Source of the DNA: Dehalococcoidia bacterium
GTDB taxonomy: Bacteria; Chloroflexota; Dehalococcoidia; Lucifugimonadales; Lucifugimonadaceae
DNA length: 64,000 nucleotides
Direction: 5' to 3'
NCBI GenBank assembly: GCA_002728715.1
Contig: PBVQ01000014.1
Span: forward strand, 22,058 to 86,057
How positions within the stretch are numbered: the stretch's first letter is position 1; the number at the start of each line of letters is the position of its first letter. Made by a program: the position numbers and the translations under genes. Positions 9,558 to 18,748 of this stretch are shown in pieces. The notes under the pieces were generated by a model. It searched no databases, had not been told where the DNA came from, and worked only from the letters and a program-made list of their open reading frames with translations.

Positions 9558-10733
9558 TTATTTCTTTTGCCCTCTCTGAGCCCATTCAGAATTAACAAAC
9601 ATATTTAACCCAGGGTCTGACATAACTTTTGAACTAGTCATTCCAGGAGGATTAGAAAGAATAAAATCTTCATCTAATTCAATTCCCCAGCCTGGCTTAT
9701 CTGGTACAGGAAAATATCCATCAACAACTTCAGGGTAACCTGAACCTGCTTTTTTTACATGTGGATCAGCAAAGTCATTAAAATGTTCTAAAATCTTAAC
9801 ATTTCTTAGCGTAAGGCATAAATGTAATGCTGCCATAGTAGAAACTATACCTCCAACATTGTGTGGAGCAACCATAATAGAGTATGATTCTGCAGTTGAC
9901 GCAATTTTTTTAGTTTCTAAAATACCACCGCTTTGAGTGATATCTGGTTGAAGAACATCTACACTTTGAGTGTTCCATAGTTCTCTAAATTCCGGAGCAC
10001 CATACAATCTTTCTCCAGTGGCTATGGGTAAAGAAGTATGTTGTCTAACAGATTTCAATGCTGGTATATCACCTGGCCTGACAGGCTCTTCAATCCAACC
10101 TATATTGTATTTTTCAATAAATCTAGCTATTTCTCTTGCTTGCAATGGTGCAAATCTACCATGCATCTCAATCATAATTTGAGCTTGGGTACCAGCAACT
10201 GATGCAACCGCTTCAATTAGGTCTAATGATCTATAAAATTCAGGCCTTTCAAGCTCTAAATCCCCATTTCCAAATGGATCAAATTTCATTGCTTTATAGC
10301 CTTTATCCAAAACTTTTTCTGCAGCAGTAGCATATTGCTCAGGAGATCTTTCAACTGTATACCATCCGTTTGCATAAGCCTGAACTTTGTCTTTTACTTG
10401 ACCACCTAAGAGCTTATAAACGGGTTGATTACAAGATTTTCCAATAATATCCCAAAATGCAAGTTCAACTAGAGCTAAGCCTGTGTAAACTACTTCTCCA
10501 GGCTTACCAAAATCTTCTAAAGTCATTCTTCTATAAAGAGCTTCTATATCAAAAGGATCATGACCAATAAAATGTCTTTCAACATCCTTTAGATATTGGG
10601 TTACTGTGTGAGTTTTACCCAAAACCCTAGCCTCTCCAATACCAGTTATACCCTCATCCGTTTCAATAATACAATAAGTTAAATTTCTCCATGGTGTACC
10701 TAGTACTAAGGTCTTAAAACTTGTTGTTTTCAT
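9558..10733 (-). CDS. Mandelate racemase/muconate lactonizing enzyme-family protein
   Basis: An enolase-superfamily enzyme that would abstract a proton alpha to a carboxylate, typically dehydrating or epimerising a sugar acid. The barrel carries the expected metal ligands: Glu of IEMHGRF (strand 3, with the HGR pattern of acid-sugar dehydratases), Glu of WIEEPV (strand 4) and Glu of ATGERLY (strand 5). APHNVGG near residue 300 supplies the general-base histidine. Specificity cannot be read. Start ATG at 10733 has GGAG seven bases upstream. It is 26 bp downstream of the ThDP enzyme, so the two probably share a transcript and perhaps a pathway. Expansion of this superfamily is well known in SAR202 bacteria. 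Confidence 0.88.
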   Translation of the reverse strand: MKTTSFKTLVLGTPWRNLTYCIIETDEGITGIGEARVLGKTHTVTQYLKDVERHFIGHDPFDIEALYRRMTLEDFGKPGEVVYTGLALVELAFWDIIGKSCNQPVYKLLGGQVKDKVQAYANGWYTVERSPEQYATAAEKVLDKGYKAMKFDPFGNGDLELERPEFYRSLDLIEAVASVAGTQAQIMIEMHGRFAPLQAREIARFIEKYNIGWIEEPVRPGDIPALKSVRQHTSLPIATGERLYGAPEFRELWNTQSVDVLQPDITQSGGILETKKIASTAESYSIMVAPHNVGGIVSTMAALHLCLTLRNVKILEHFNDFADPHVKKAGSGYPEVVDGYFPVPDKPGWGIELDEDFILSNPPGMTSSKVMSDPGLNMFVNSEWAQRGQKK

Positions 10734-10759
10734 AAATCTCCTTATAATATAATTTTATT

Positions 10760-12448
10760 TTATTCAGAATATATTGACATTTCATCGTTTTGCTTTGTTC
10801 TCACATCAAGCAGGACACTTTTTCCTTCTTCAAAGTTAACTCTTTTTGCCTCAGTAAGCGATTTAGCAATTTCGTTAGGTTCTGTAATTTTTATGCCTAC
10901 TCCACCTAAACCTTCTGCTATTGCGGCATAATCTCCAGTCATATTTCCAGCATCAAATTCTTCCATAGCAGTAGGCATACCATGATTATAGCCACCCATA
11001 GTTTTATTATTTAGAAGAATAGTTGTAATAGGGGCTCCGCATCTATTTGCTGTTTCAAGATCAAGACCAGACATACCGAATGCAGCATCACCCATAAAAT
11101 TGACACAAAATTTTGATGGATCTGCAATTTTTGCACCAATCATTAAGGGAATTCCATATCCCAAATGTGTACTTTTCCCCCACCCAACATAACTATGAGG
11201 GACAGTAGCTGTATAGAATGGCATAATCTCGTCTCTTGGATGCCCTGCATCGTGAGTCATGATTGTATTTTCATGATCAACATTTTTATTAATTTCATTG
11301 ATTAGCCTATAAGGATTAATCGGAACATCATCAGAATTTAGTAATTTATCAAAGTCGCTTAACCATTCTGCCTTAACACTACTAATTTCGTTCTCAAGAA
11401 TTGTATTTTTTTCTCTACCATTTTCACCTAAAATTGACTTTACTTCATTGATCATCATACATAAAGTTTTTCTTGCATCTCCAATCAAACCTATTTCTGT
11501 TGGATATTGCTTATCTATATCTTCATAATTATTTGTTGAATGAATAATAGTTTTACCTTTTGGAATATCAATACCATAATTTGTAACAGTCAAGCTTGCT
11601 CCAATAGCAAATAGAACATCACTTTCATAAAGCCACTTAAAAACTCCTTTTGGTGCAGTTCTGTTAGCAGAACCTAAAGATAATGGATGTCTTTCGTCAA
11701 AAGCAGATTTACCTGGCATTGTTGTAATAACTGGAATTTGTAATAACTCAGCTAATTCTTTAAGTTTTTCTGTTGCAGCAGAATACAAAACACCTTGCCC
11801 TGCCCAAATTACAGGATTATTTGCATTAATTATTTTATTAATTGCTATTCTTAAGTCTTCTTTTGCAGGTGCAGCTAGATATGCTTTAGGAGAATGAAAA
11901 TTTTCCATACCTAGTATTTTACCTTTTTCTTTTTTTATCTCAATTTCACTAAGACTTCTAGGGATTTCTAAAAGTACTGGACCAGGACGACCATTTTTCA
12001 AGGCTGAAAAAGCTCTTCGCATAAGTGAAGGTAAACGATGATATGAATTTACTGAGGCAGACCATTTAGTTATATTTTTATAATTTTCAGTAGATGTAAA
12101 ATTAGGATATATATCTTCTTTTTCTATTGATTGACCCTCTGGTAAAAATAATATGGGGACACCATCTGCCCAAGCTTGTGCTATCCCACCAAATGCATTT
12201 TCAGCACCAGGACCATGCTGACAAGCAAAAACACCATATTTACCTTTTTCAGCCATAAGCCTAGAATATCCATCAGCTGCCATAATTCCACCTCTTTCCT
12301 GTCTAAAAACGACAGGTCTTACTCCAAACTTAGCACACGATTCTATTAATGGGTTATTAGGGAAACAGGCTAGCCACTCAACACCTTCACTTTTTAATGT
12401 ATAAGCTATTAGATCAAATCCATTGCTTATTTTTTTAATATCATTCAT
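10760..12448 (-). CDS. Thiamine-diphosphate-dependent enzyme, acetolactate-synthase-like
   Basis: A 562-residue ThDP enzyme of the pyruvate oxidase/acetolactate synthase/benzoylformate decarboxylase group. The catalytic glutamate that protonates the aminopyrimidine ring is Glu51 in FRQERGG. The Mg-ThDP motif in the C-terminal domain reads GDAAFG followed about 24 residues later by LLNN, a GDG-NN motif with Ala for Gly. The central domain is present but I cannot confirm FAD binding. A regulatory ilvN gene does not follow; the neighbour is an enolase-family gene, so a catabolic 2-oxo-acid decarboxylase or carboligase is more likely than branched-chain synthesis. AGGAG precedes the start by seven bases. 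Confidence 0.85.
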   Translation of the reverse strand: MNDIKKISNGFDLIAYTLKSEGVEWLACFPNNPLIESCAKFGVRPVVFRQERGGIMAADGYSRLMAEKGKYGVFACQHGPGAENAFGGIAQAWADGVPILFLPEGQSIEKEDIYPNFTSTENYKNITKWSASVNSYHRLPSLMRRAFSALKNGRPGPVLLEIPRSLSEIEIKKEKGKILGMENFHSPKAYLAAPAKEDLRIAINKIINANNPVIWAGQGVLYSAATEKLKELAELLQIPVITTMPGKSAFDERHPLSLGSANRTAPKGVFKWLYESDVLFAIGASLTVTNYGIDIPKGKTIIHSTNNYEDIDKQYPTEIGLIGDARKTLCMMINEVKSILGENGREKNTILENEISSVKAEWLSDFDKLLNSDDVPINPYRLINEINKNVDHENTIMTHDAGHPRDEIMPFYTATVPHSYVGWGKSTHLGYGIPLMIGAKIADPSKFCVNFMGDAAFGMSGLDLETANRCGAPITTILLNNKTMGGYNHGMPTAMEEFDAGNMTGDYAAIAEGLGGVGIKITEPNEIAKSLTEAKRVNFEEGKSVLLDVRTKQNDEMSIYSE

Positions 12449-12498
12449 TTTATTCTCCTAATTAGATTAAAAATAACAAAAAATTCCTAAATCTCGTA

Positions 12499-12527
12499 TT
12501 AAAACCTCTAAGATTCTATCTTATAAG
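12499..12527 (+). promoter_or_regulatory. Possible sigma70 promoter for ftsZ
   Basis: TTAAAA, 17 bp, TATAAG in the 176-bp divergent gap between the ThDP enzyme and ftsZ. The -10 matches five of six positions and the -35 four of six. Such matches are common in AT-rich DNA, so this is only a candidate; it would give a leader of about 90 nt. Confidence 0.3.
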
Positions 12528-12624
12528 TAGTAATAAAATCATTAAGAAATATGATTTATTTTCTATTTATATAAAAAAATAACAAAAAATAATAATCAAT
12601 AAATATAAAAAATGAGTTTTTATT

Positions 12625-13776
12625 ATGATAAATGATGATTTAGAAAAAATAATTAAAGCAGATGATACAGTTGGAACAGCAAACATAAAAGTTGTTGGAG
12701 TTGGTGGTGGTGGTCAAAATGCTGTCAATAGAATGTATAGAGAAAGGGTAGAGGGTGTTGAGTATATTTCTGTCAATACGGACTCTCAAGCATTGGAAAA
12801 TTCTGAAATACCACTTAAATTACGAGTTGGAGATCAGACTGCAAGAGGTTTGGGTGTAGGAGGAGATCCAGCAAAGGGTAGACAATGTCACGAAGAAGAT
12901 CGTGAGGAAATCAAATCTGTACTTGAAGGTGCTGATTTGGTATTTATTGCTGCTGGTATGGGGGGTGGAACTGGAACAGGAGGCGCCCCTGTCGTTGCTG
13001 AAATTTCCAAAGAATTAGGTGCACTTACAGTTGGAGTTGTGACCAAGCCATTCAATTTTGAAGGAAAAGTAAGAAAAACAAAAGCATTAGAAGGTGTGGA
13101 GGCATTAAAGGAGCAAGTCGATACACTTATAGTTATTCCAAATGATAGATTAACTGCAGTTTCAGATGCAAATGTAACTATTCAAACAGCATTCAAGATG
13201 GCTGATGATGTTTTGAGACAAGGAATACAATCTATCGCAGAACTTATCCTTTGCCCTGGAGAAATTAATCTTGATTTTGCTGATGTAAAAGCGGTTATGG
13301 ATGGTGCAGGAGCTGCATGGATGGCTATAGGTAGAGGTTCTGGAGAAAATAGAGCAGTTGAAGCAGCGGAGGAAGCGCTTCAATCTCCTCTCCTTGAAGT
13401 TGAGGTAACTGGAGCTAAAGGTGTAATATTTAACGTTACTGGAGGACCAGACGTAACAATTCATGAGGTACAAACTGCTTCGGAAATTGTAGCTTCAACG
13501 GTCCATCCAGATGCAAACATAATTTACGGTCAAACTACAGATCATAAAATGGAAAATGAAATTAAAATAACACTGATTGCTACTGGATTTCCATCCGCAA
13601 ATGATATTGAGGAAGATGAGATAAAAAATGCATCGGAAATTTTAGGTAGTGACAAAGGAATGATTGAAATACCTCCATTCTTAAGAAATCACCCATCTGC
13701 TAGAAACAGGATTAGGAAAAGTTTGCAAAAAAAAGAACAACTAGGTTTTCCTGAAGAGATAGTTCCAGCTGATTAG
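12625..13776 (+). CDS. ftsZ: Cell division protein FtsZ
   Basis: The tubulin-like GTPase that forms the division ring. The tubulin signature GGGTGTGG is at residues 113-120, with the synergy loop region (ADVKAVMDGAGAAWM, nucleotide-hydrolysing Asp) in the expected place. The linker after residue 320 is short and the conserved C-terminal peptide for FtsA/ZipA/SepF-type partners is visible as IEIPPFLR near the end, followed by a 25-residue tail. 383 residues. The gene is alone: no ftsA, ftsQ or mur genes nearby, so it lies outside a dcw cluster. It is convergent with rnpB, 24 bp apart. Confidence 0.97.
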   Translation: MINDDLEKIIKADDTVGTANIKVVGVGGGGQNAVNRMYRERVEGVEYISVNTDSQALENSEIPLKLRVGDQTARGLGVGGDPAKGRQCHEEDREEIKSVLEGADLVFIAAGMGGGTGTGGAPVVAEISKELGALTVGVVTKPFNFEGKVRKTKALEGVEALKEQVDTLIVIPNDRLTAVSDANVTIQTAFKMADDVLRQGIQSIAELILCPGEINLDFADVKAVMDGAGAAWMAIGRGSGENRAVEAAEEALQSPLLEVEVTGAKGVIFNVTGGPDVTIHEVQTASEIVASTVHPDANIIYGQTTDHKMENEIKITLIATGFPSANDIEEDEIKNASEILGSDKGMIEIPPFLRNHPSARNRIRKSLQKKEQLGFPEEIVPAD

Positions 13777-13800
13777 CATCTAGATTTCATCAAAATTATT

Positions 13801-14172
13801 TAGAGGAGAACTATAAGCCGAGTTCTGTATCTAAAAAAAGATTAACGGTCATCTATCTAGTCTTGCAATCGCTTGCAAGATCAAGCAACCAACCCGAAAA
13901 CTACGTGGATACGATTTTAGCTTTCCTATTTGGTCTTGCACCGAGTGGGGTTTACCTTACGCCAAATGTTACCATTCGACTGGTGAGCTCTTACCTCGCC
14001 ATTTCAACCTTCCCTAAATATTATAGGCGGTATGTTTTCTGTTGCACTTTCCATCGAGTTGCCTCGTCCTGCCGTTAGCAGGCACTCTATCCAATGGTGC
14101 TCGGACTTTCCTCCCCTTTTCCAAAATTAACATTAATTAAATGAAAAAAGCGGCGACCGTCCGTTCTCCTCA
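13801..14172 (-). ncRNA. rnpB: RNase P RNA
   Basis: Catalytic RNA of ribonuclease P, which matures tRNA 5' ends. On the minus strand the transcript opens GAGGAGAACGG and closes with the complementary GTTCTCCTC (P1: 14163-14171 with 13803-13811). The universal conserved blocks are present: GAGGAAAGTCCGAGC near the 5' end (CR-I), the GGTAAACCCC and GGTGCAAGACC block, and the 3' block with AACTCGGCTTA (CR-V). Length about 370 nt fits the A-type. Open frames over this region on both strands are spurious. It lies between ftsZ and the recombinase-like gene. Confidence 0.96.
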
Positions 14173-14179
14173 TACAAAT

Positions 14180-14188
14180 ATTATAACA
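14180..14188 (-). promoter_or_regulatory. Extended -10 promoter of rnpB
   Basis: On the minus strand TGTTATAAT is a perfect TATAAT with the TGn extension. It ends eight bases before the first base of the P1 helix, which is right for the RNA start. No -35 match at 16-18 bp. The promoter occupies the 27-bp gap between the recombinase-like gene and rnpB. Confidence 0.65.
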
Positions 14189-14198
14189 AAGTCTATTT

Positions 14199-15587
14199 TT
14201 ATAAATATGGGGTAACAGTAATTTTGTTATTTTGAATAAGTATTTTAGATATAATTTGATTGATAGAAATTTTTGATTCCTCAATATCATTACTGAATAT
14301 TTGATTATATATTATGTGATTTGGCTTACTTGAATAGACATTTTTATTTTCTCTAATTTTACTTAATCTTGTGAGAGAATTTTCTAAATGAGAAATATCA
14401 TTTTTACCAATTGAATAATCCTGAAAAGCATTTACAAAATATGAATAAGCTTCCTCAATTTCCTGCGTATATGTTTTTGAACTAATTGGGGATAAATTAG
14501 ATATAAAATCATCACTCCAACTAAAAATAATATCTTTTACATCTTTTTCAATAACATCTGCATTCAATAAAGAGTGAAATTTTGAATTTTCAGAAATACT
14601 TCGCAATCTATACCTACAACGATAATACCTATAAACTTTTGATTTAGATTCGTTATTTCTAAGTTTCCATTTTCTTCTTCTAGTTATTCCAGTTAGGGTA
14701 TTTCCACATATCTCACAAATGATTTTTCTTGATAATAAAAATGTTGATTTATAGTATTTTTTTTTTGTGGTGTTTTTTGAATTTAATATAGAATTTACAT
14801 TATTAAATAAATCTACACCTATGATTGGTTCATGGTTAGAAGTAATTCTTATTCCATAGCGTGTATATGTCCCTATATAAGAACGATTAGTTATTACGCT
14901 TCGAATCGTAAGCGGTGTCCAAATCCTGCCACTTTTTGTTCTATGACCTCTCTGATTTAATAATTTTGAAATTATTCTTAGACCATAAAATGATTCCGAA
15001 TACCATTTGAAAATCAACTTAACAATTTTTGATTCTTCATCATCAATTACTAATCTTCCATTATGAGATTTATATCCATAAGGTATTTTACCTAGAACTT
15101 CCCCTCTATAAGCTTTTTTAAGGATTTCTTTACCAGATTTTGAACTAGAAAATGAGGGTCCATTAGAAAAGGATAAATACTTCAATGCATTTTGAAAAGG
15201 GTCTGGATAATCTGGATTAGTGCATTTAATATCAGCGCCTAGCGACTTTATAAGAATTATCCTTCTCGCTAAAGTTTCAATGTTATTAGCTAAGTGAAAA
15301 GAATCAGGAATTAAGACTAATGCTAGTTTAGCGTAAGGTTTATTAAATTGAGAAACAAGTCTTCTGAAATTATCATATATATCTGAGTCAGAATCTTGTG
15401 ATTTAATTTTAAACCAAGAAACAATATTATGTTTGTTTATTTTGCAATATTCTTTTATTTCAGACTCAGGCATTAGTCTGTTTTCAGACAAAGTAGGATT
15501 TAGATGACCATCTAATTTATTTATATGAAATCCAATTACTCGCAAAAAAAAAACTAGTTTGAAAAAATTAGTAATCGATTGCAACAT
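14199..15587 (-). CDS. Serine-recombinase-like protein lacking catalytic residues
   Basis: The architecture is that of a large serine recombinase: resolvase-like domain (about 15-140), Recombinase domain (about 150-260: GEVLGKIPYGYKSHNGR, then RGHRTKSGRIWTP, then RSVITNRSYIGTY) and a zinc-ribbon region (Cys291, Cys294, Cys324) plus a helical tail. The N-terminus aligns with the usual RVIGYxRVS but reads RVIGFHINK, with Lys where the nucleophilic serine should be. The later Arg motif (DRLxR) reads DSFHLA. The fourth zinc cysteine is also gone. So it is predicted not to recombine DNA. The ATG at 15587 overlaps the upstream gene by 34 bp; a TTG at 15545 is an alternative. Possibly a DNA-binding pseudo-enzyme. 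Confidence 0.75.
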   Translation of the reverse strand: MLQSITNFFKLVFFLRVIGFHINKLDGHLNPTLSENRLMPESEIKEYCKINKHNIVSWFKIKSQDSDSDIYDNFRRLVSQFNKPYAKLALVLIPDSFHLANNIETLARRIILIKSLGADIKCTNPDYPDPFQNALKYLSFSNGPSFSSSKSGKEILKKAYRGEVLGKIPYGYKSHNGRLVIDDEESKIVKLIFKWYSESFYGLRIISKLLNQRGHRTKSGRIWTPLTIRSVITNRSYIGTYTRYGIRITSNHEPIIGVDLFNNVNSILNSKNTTKKKYYKSTFLLSRKIICEICGNTLTGITRRRKWKLRNNESKSKVYRYYRCRYRLRSISENSKFHSLLNADVIEKDVKDIIFSWSDDFISNLSPISSKTYTQEIEEAYSYFVNAFQDYSIGKNDISHLENSLTRLSKIRENKNVYSSKPNHIIYNQIFSNDIEESKISINQIISKILIQNNKITVTPYL

Positions 15588-16258
15588 GAGCCTGTAATAG
15601 GGTTTTCTGCTAACCGAATCTTATTTAATTCGCTCATGGGTAATTTGACTAAACAGCCCTGACATACACCTCTATCAACTTTGACAATTGCTGAGCCTGG
15701 ATTAGATTTAGAAATTCTATTGTAATGATCTAAAAATTCCTTAGTGATATTGGATTGTTCTTTTTTTCTTTCAAGTAACATTTTATTATACTCATCCATA
15801 ATAATTTTAGCCTGACCATGTATTTTTACTAAACGTAACTTCCAGTCTTGCTCAGTTTCTTTTAATTGTTTAGAATATTCAGATAATTTTTCATTTGCTT
15901 CAGCAGCAATTTTTTCGTTTGATGGTATGGATTCCTCGACCTGTGCCAAGTCTCTTCTTATGGATGCATATTCAACCTCTATTGCGTTTAGTTGTTTAAC
16001 ATTAGTTATAGACCCACCGTAGAGTCTCTGTTCTATTTCTGAAACTTTAGATTTAAGAATATTTAACTCTGATTGCAATCTGGCTACTTCAACTTTGGCT
16101 TCTAATTCCTGTTGTTTTTGTTTTTCGCACTGTTCCCTTAATTTTACTAGACCACCCTGAGATTGAATTTCATTTTGCAATGTTACAAATGTTTGCTTTT
16201 TTTCCAATAATTGTAGGTCAATTTGTTGAAGAGAAATTAAAGAATTAGATAAAGTCAA
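15554..16258 (-). CDS. Coiled-coil zinc-ribbon protein (DUF164/CdsZ-like)
   Basis: A 234-residue protein: long coiled coil (about 5-185, heptads rich in Glu, Gln, Lys and Leu) followed by a C-terminal C4 zinc-ribbon region. This is the layout of the widespread DUF164 family, whose members have been linked to cell division or RNA metabolism in some lineages; function here is unknown. The first knuckle is intact (CQGC, Cys199/Cys202). The second is abnormal: the usual CxxCGRIL reads GSCCNRLL, with adjacent cysteines (225, 226) rather than spaced ones. The stop codon lies inside the start of the recombinase-like gene, suggesting coupling. Confidence 0.75.
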   Translation of the reverse strand: MTLSNSLISLQQIDLQLLEKKQTFVTLQNEIQSQGGLVKLREQCEKQKQQELEAKVEVARLQSELNILKSKVSEIEQRLYGGSITNVKQLNAIEVEYASIRRDLAQVEESIPSNEKIAAEANEKLSEYSKQLKETEQDWKLRLVKIHGQAKIIMDEYNKMLLERKKEQSNITKEFLDHYNRISKSNPGSAIVKVDRGVCQGCLVKLPMSELNKIRLAENPITGSCCNRLLIFSN

Positions 16259-16390
16259 TTGTTTCCTTTCCTAGAAACGTAAACCAAACAAAAAAACTAT
16301 ATTAATGCTTGCTTTGTCTATCGAAAATAAATACGTTACTATTAAAATAATAAAAATAAATACCTTAAAATTATATCATAGGACTCAAAT

Positions 16391-17866
16391 TTGGAAAAAA
16401 AATCAAAAACTTACAATCTAAAATCCTTTATTGAATCTAGATCTAAAACTAAAGTCATATGCACTATTGGTCCTAGTACATATGAGGTTAATTCTGTAAT
16501 AAAGTTGATAAAATGCGGTATGTCTATTGCAAGACTAAACTTAAGTCACGGCACACAAAAAGATCATATCACTTATATAAAAAATATTAGAGAAGCATCG
16601 GAAAAAACTGGAATAATTGTTGGAATATTGGCTGATCTTCCAGGGCCAAAATATAGAATGGGTGATATTGATGATGACGCCTATCTTACATCTGGAAGTG
16701 ATTTTACTTTAACAGATAAAAAAATTAAGGGAAATAAAAATATTGCTCAGGTCTGGCCAAAAGGTCTAAGTAAAGATCTGAGAGTTAAATCTAAAATACT
16801 AATTGACGATGGCAAAGTAGTACTTGTAGTTAAGGAAATTCATAAAGAAAATATTTTATGTAAGGTCGAAACTCCCGGCTACATAGTTAGTAATAAATCA
16901 GTAAGTGCTCCTGGTCATACTTCAACACTTAATTACTTTACAAAAGAAACAAAAGAAGCTATTGAATTTGTTAATAAATCAGATGTAAATTTTATTGGAG
17001 CTTCTTACGTAAGAAATTTAAGTGATGTAAATAACATAAGAAAAAAACTAAAACCATCAAAACAAATAATATCTAAAATTGAAATTGGTGAAGCTGTAGA
17101 AAACTTAGAAAACATTATAGATGCATCAGACGGAGTTATGGTTGCTAGGGGAGACTTGGGTGTTGAATTACCATTTGAGGAAGTTCCTTCAAAGCAAAAA
17201 ATGATTATTAGAGTTGCAAATGAGAGAGGTAAACCTGTAATAACTGCTACACAAATGCTTGAATCAATGATTAATATTTCTAATCCTACTAGAGCTGAGG
17301 CAACTGATGTTTATAATGCTGTTAGAGACGGAACTGACGCTATAATGTTATCTGCTGAGACATCAATTGGTAAGTATCCTTTTTTAGCAGTAGAAGCAAT
17401 GCAAAAAATAGCAAAAAAAGCTGAACAGTTTCTAGAATATGAAAAATTATCTGATCGAAGAAGAACTTACACCTCAAAAAAAGGAACTTTTGTTAATGAT
17501 GCAATAGGTTATTCATCATCAATAACTGCCGAAGCTGTTAATGCAAAGTATATCATTGCTTATTCTTCATCTGGTAGATCTGCTGAAATGGTTGCATCAT
17601 ACCGACCAAATAAAAGTATTCTTGCCATAACAGAATCAAAAAAAACTGCTGAAAACCTCACTATAGTATGGGGTGTTAATACGGTTGTTCAAAAGCATTT
17701 GTCAGATATACAGAGTATGTTTCATAGTGCTTCAGAATTCATCATCTCAAATAAATTAGGGAAAAAAAATGAAAAAATCGTTATAATCGCCGGAGTACCT
17801 ATTGGAGTCAAGGGGACGACTAATTTACTTAGAGTTGTTACATTGCCTGAGCCTGAAATTCATTAA
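16391..17866 (+). CDS. pyk: Pyruvate kinase
   Basis: Catalyses phosphoenolpyruvate plus ADP to pyruvate plus ATP, the last step of glycolysis. TKVICTIGPS and ARLNLSHG near the N-terminus, the barrel motif SKIEIGEAVENLE with the catalytic lysine, and VARGDLGVELPFEEVP are all present; MLESMI and TDAIMLSAET follow. The B domain (about 90-180) and C-terminal domain are complete at 491 residues. The start is a TTG at 16391 with AGGA upstream; no ATG lies before the conserved core. The last four bases overlap the convergent FAH-family gene. Confidence 0.96.
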   Translation: MEKKSKTYNLKSFIESRSKTKVICTIGPSTYEVNSVIKLIKCGMSIARLNLSHGTQKDHITYIKNIREASEKTGIIVGILADLPGPKYRMGDIDDDAYLTSGSDFTLTDKKIKGNKNIAQVWPKGLSKDLRVKSKILIDDGKVVLVVKEIHKENILCKVETPGYIVSNKSVSAPGHTSTLNYFTKETKEAIEFVNKSDVNFIGASYVRNLSDVNNIRKKLKPSKQIISKIEIGEAVENLENIIDASDGVMVARGDLGVELPFEEVPSKQKMIIRVANERGKPVITATQMLESMINISNPTRAEATDVYNAVRDGTDAIMLSAETSIGKYPFLAVEAMQKIAKKAEQFLEYEKLSDRRRTYTSKKGTFVNDAIGYSSSITAEAVNAKYIIAYSSSGRSAEMVASYRPNKSILAITESKKTAENLTIVWGVNTVVQKHLSDIQSMFHSASEFIISNKLGKKNEKIVIIAGVPIGVKGTTNLLRVVTLPEPEIH

Positions 17867-18729
17867 ACTATAATTACTTCATTCTCAAGAGTGCCAATAT
17901 TTTCAATTGAAATTAGTATTTTATCTGAAGGCATAAGTGTAAACTCTGGTGGCGGGATAATTCCAGTACCCGTCATTACAGCCGTTCCGTCAATTATGTC
18001 ATTGTGACGTAAAAGCCAATCAAGAAGATAATTACAATTTCTTTTCATTTGACTAGTATTACATTTACCAGAAAATACTTCGGAATTATTTCTAAAAATT
18101 TTCATTTCAACAGATAAATTTTGATGGTCATTTATAAATTTGGTTGGGACAAATGCTGGCCCAAAAGAGGCTGATTTACTATAAACTTTAGCTTGAGGAA
18201 GATAAAGTGGATTTTCGCCTTCGATTGATCTACTACTCATATCATTTCCTATAGTAAAACCAACAATCTTTTTTTTGGAAACAAAAAATGTCAACTCTGG
18301 TTCGGGAACGTTCCATTCAGAATCTCCTCTAATACCAACATTTCCCCCAGGTGCTACTAATCTGTCATATGTAGCTTTGAAAAATGATTCAGGTCTTTCT
18401 GCGTTATAAACTTTATCATATACATCTGGTGATTCACTTTCTGCTTGCCTTTCTTTCATTGAATCCATATAGGTTACACCAAAAGCCCAAGTTTCTGGAG
18501 AATCAATAGGAGGAAGCAATTTTATGGGCGTTTTTAAAAACTCATTATAATTTTCAGATAGAAAAACAAGATTCTCTTCATGAATTTTTATTAATTCACC
18601 ATTATCACTGAATAAGTCTAGTGTGTTTTTGATATCAGGTAAATCTAATTTGTATATTTTTTTATCATAAGATTCACAAGCAATTAATTTGTCACCTGTA
18701 TTTTCATCTGAATATTGGTAGAATTTCAT
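17863..18729 (-). CDS. Fumarylacetoacetate hydrolase-family protein
   Basis: A 288-residue protein of the FAH superfamily, which contains hydrolases, isomerases, decarboxylases and sugar-acid dehydratases acting on 2-oxo acids through a bound Mg2+. The metal-binding acidic residues are in EPELTFFV, and the nearby GNDMSSRSIEG and QAKVYSKSASFGP blocks match the C-terminal catalytic domain. The AFGVTYMDSM segment is like that of 2-keto-3-deoxy-D-arabinonate dehydratase relatives, so a sugar-acid role is plausible and would suit the enolase-family gene elsewhere in the window. AGGAG eight bases before the ATG. It lies 19 bp after dnaK on the same strand. Confidence 0.82.
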   Translation of the reverse strand: MKFYQYSDENTGDKLIACESYDKKIYKLDLPDIKNTLDLFSDNGELIKIHEENLVFLSENYNEFLKTPIKLLPPIDSPETWAFGVTYMDSMKERQAESESPDVYDKVYNAERPESFFKATYDRLVAPGGNVGIRGDSEWNVPEPELTFFVSKKKIVGFTIGNDMSSRSIEGENPLYLPQAKVYSKSASFGPAFVPTKFINDHQNLSVEMKIFRNNSEVFSGKCNTSQMKRNCNYLLDWLLRHNDIIDGTAVMTGTGIIPPPEFTLMPSDKILISIENIGTLENEVIIV

Positions 18730-18748
18730 AATTTAACTCCTAAAATTT

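Noticed and set aside
13863-14290. Open frames on both strands over 13863-14078 and 14087-14290.
   Set aside because: They lie in the RNase P RNA and its promoter and have no protein-like composition.
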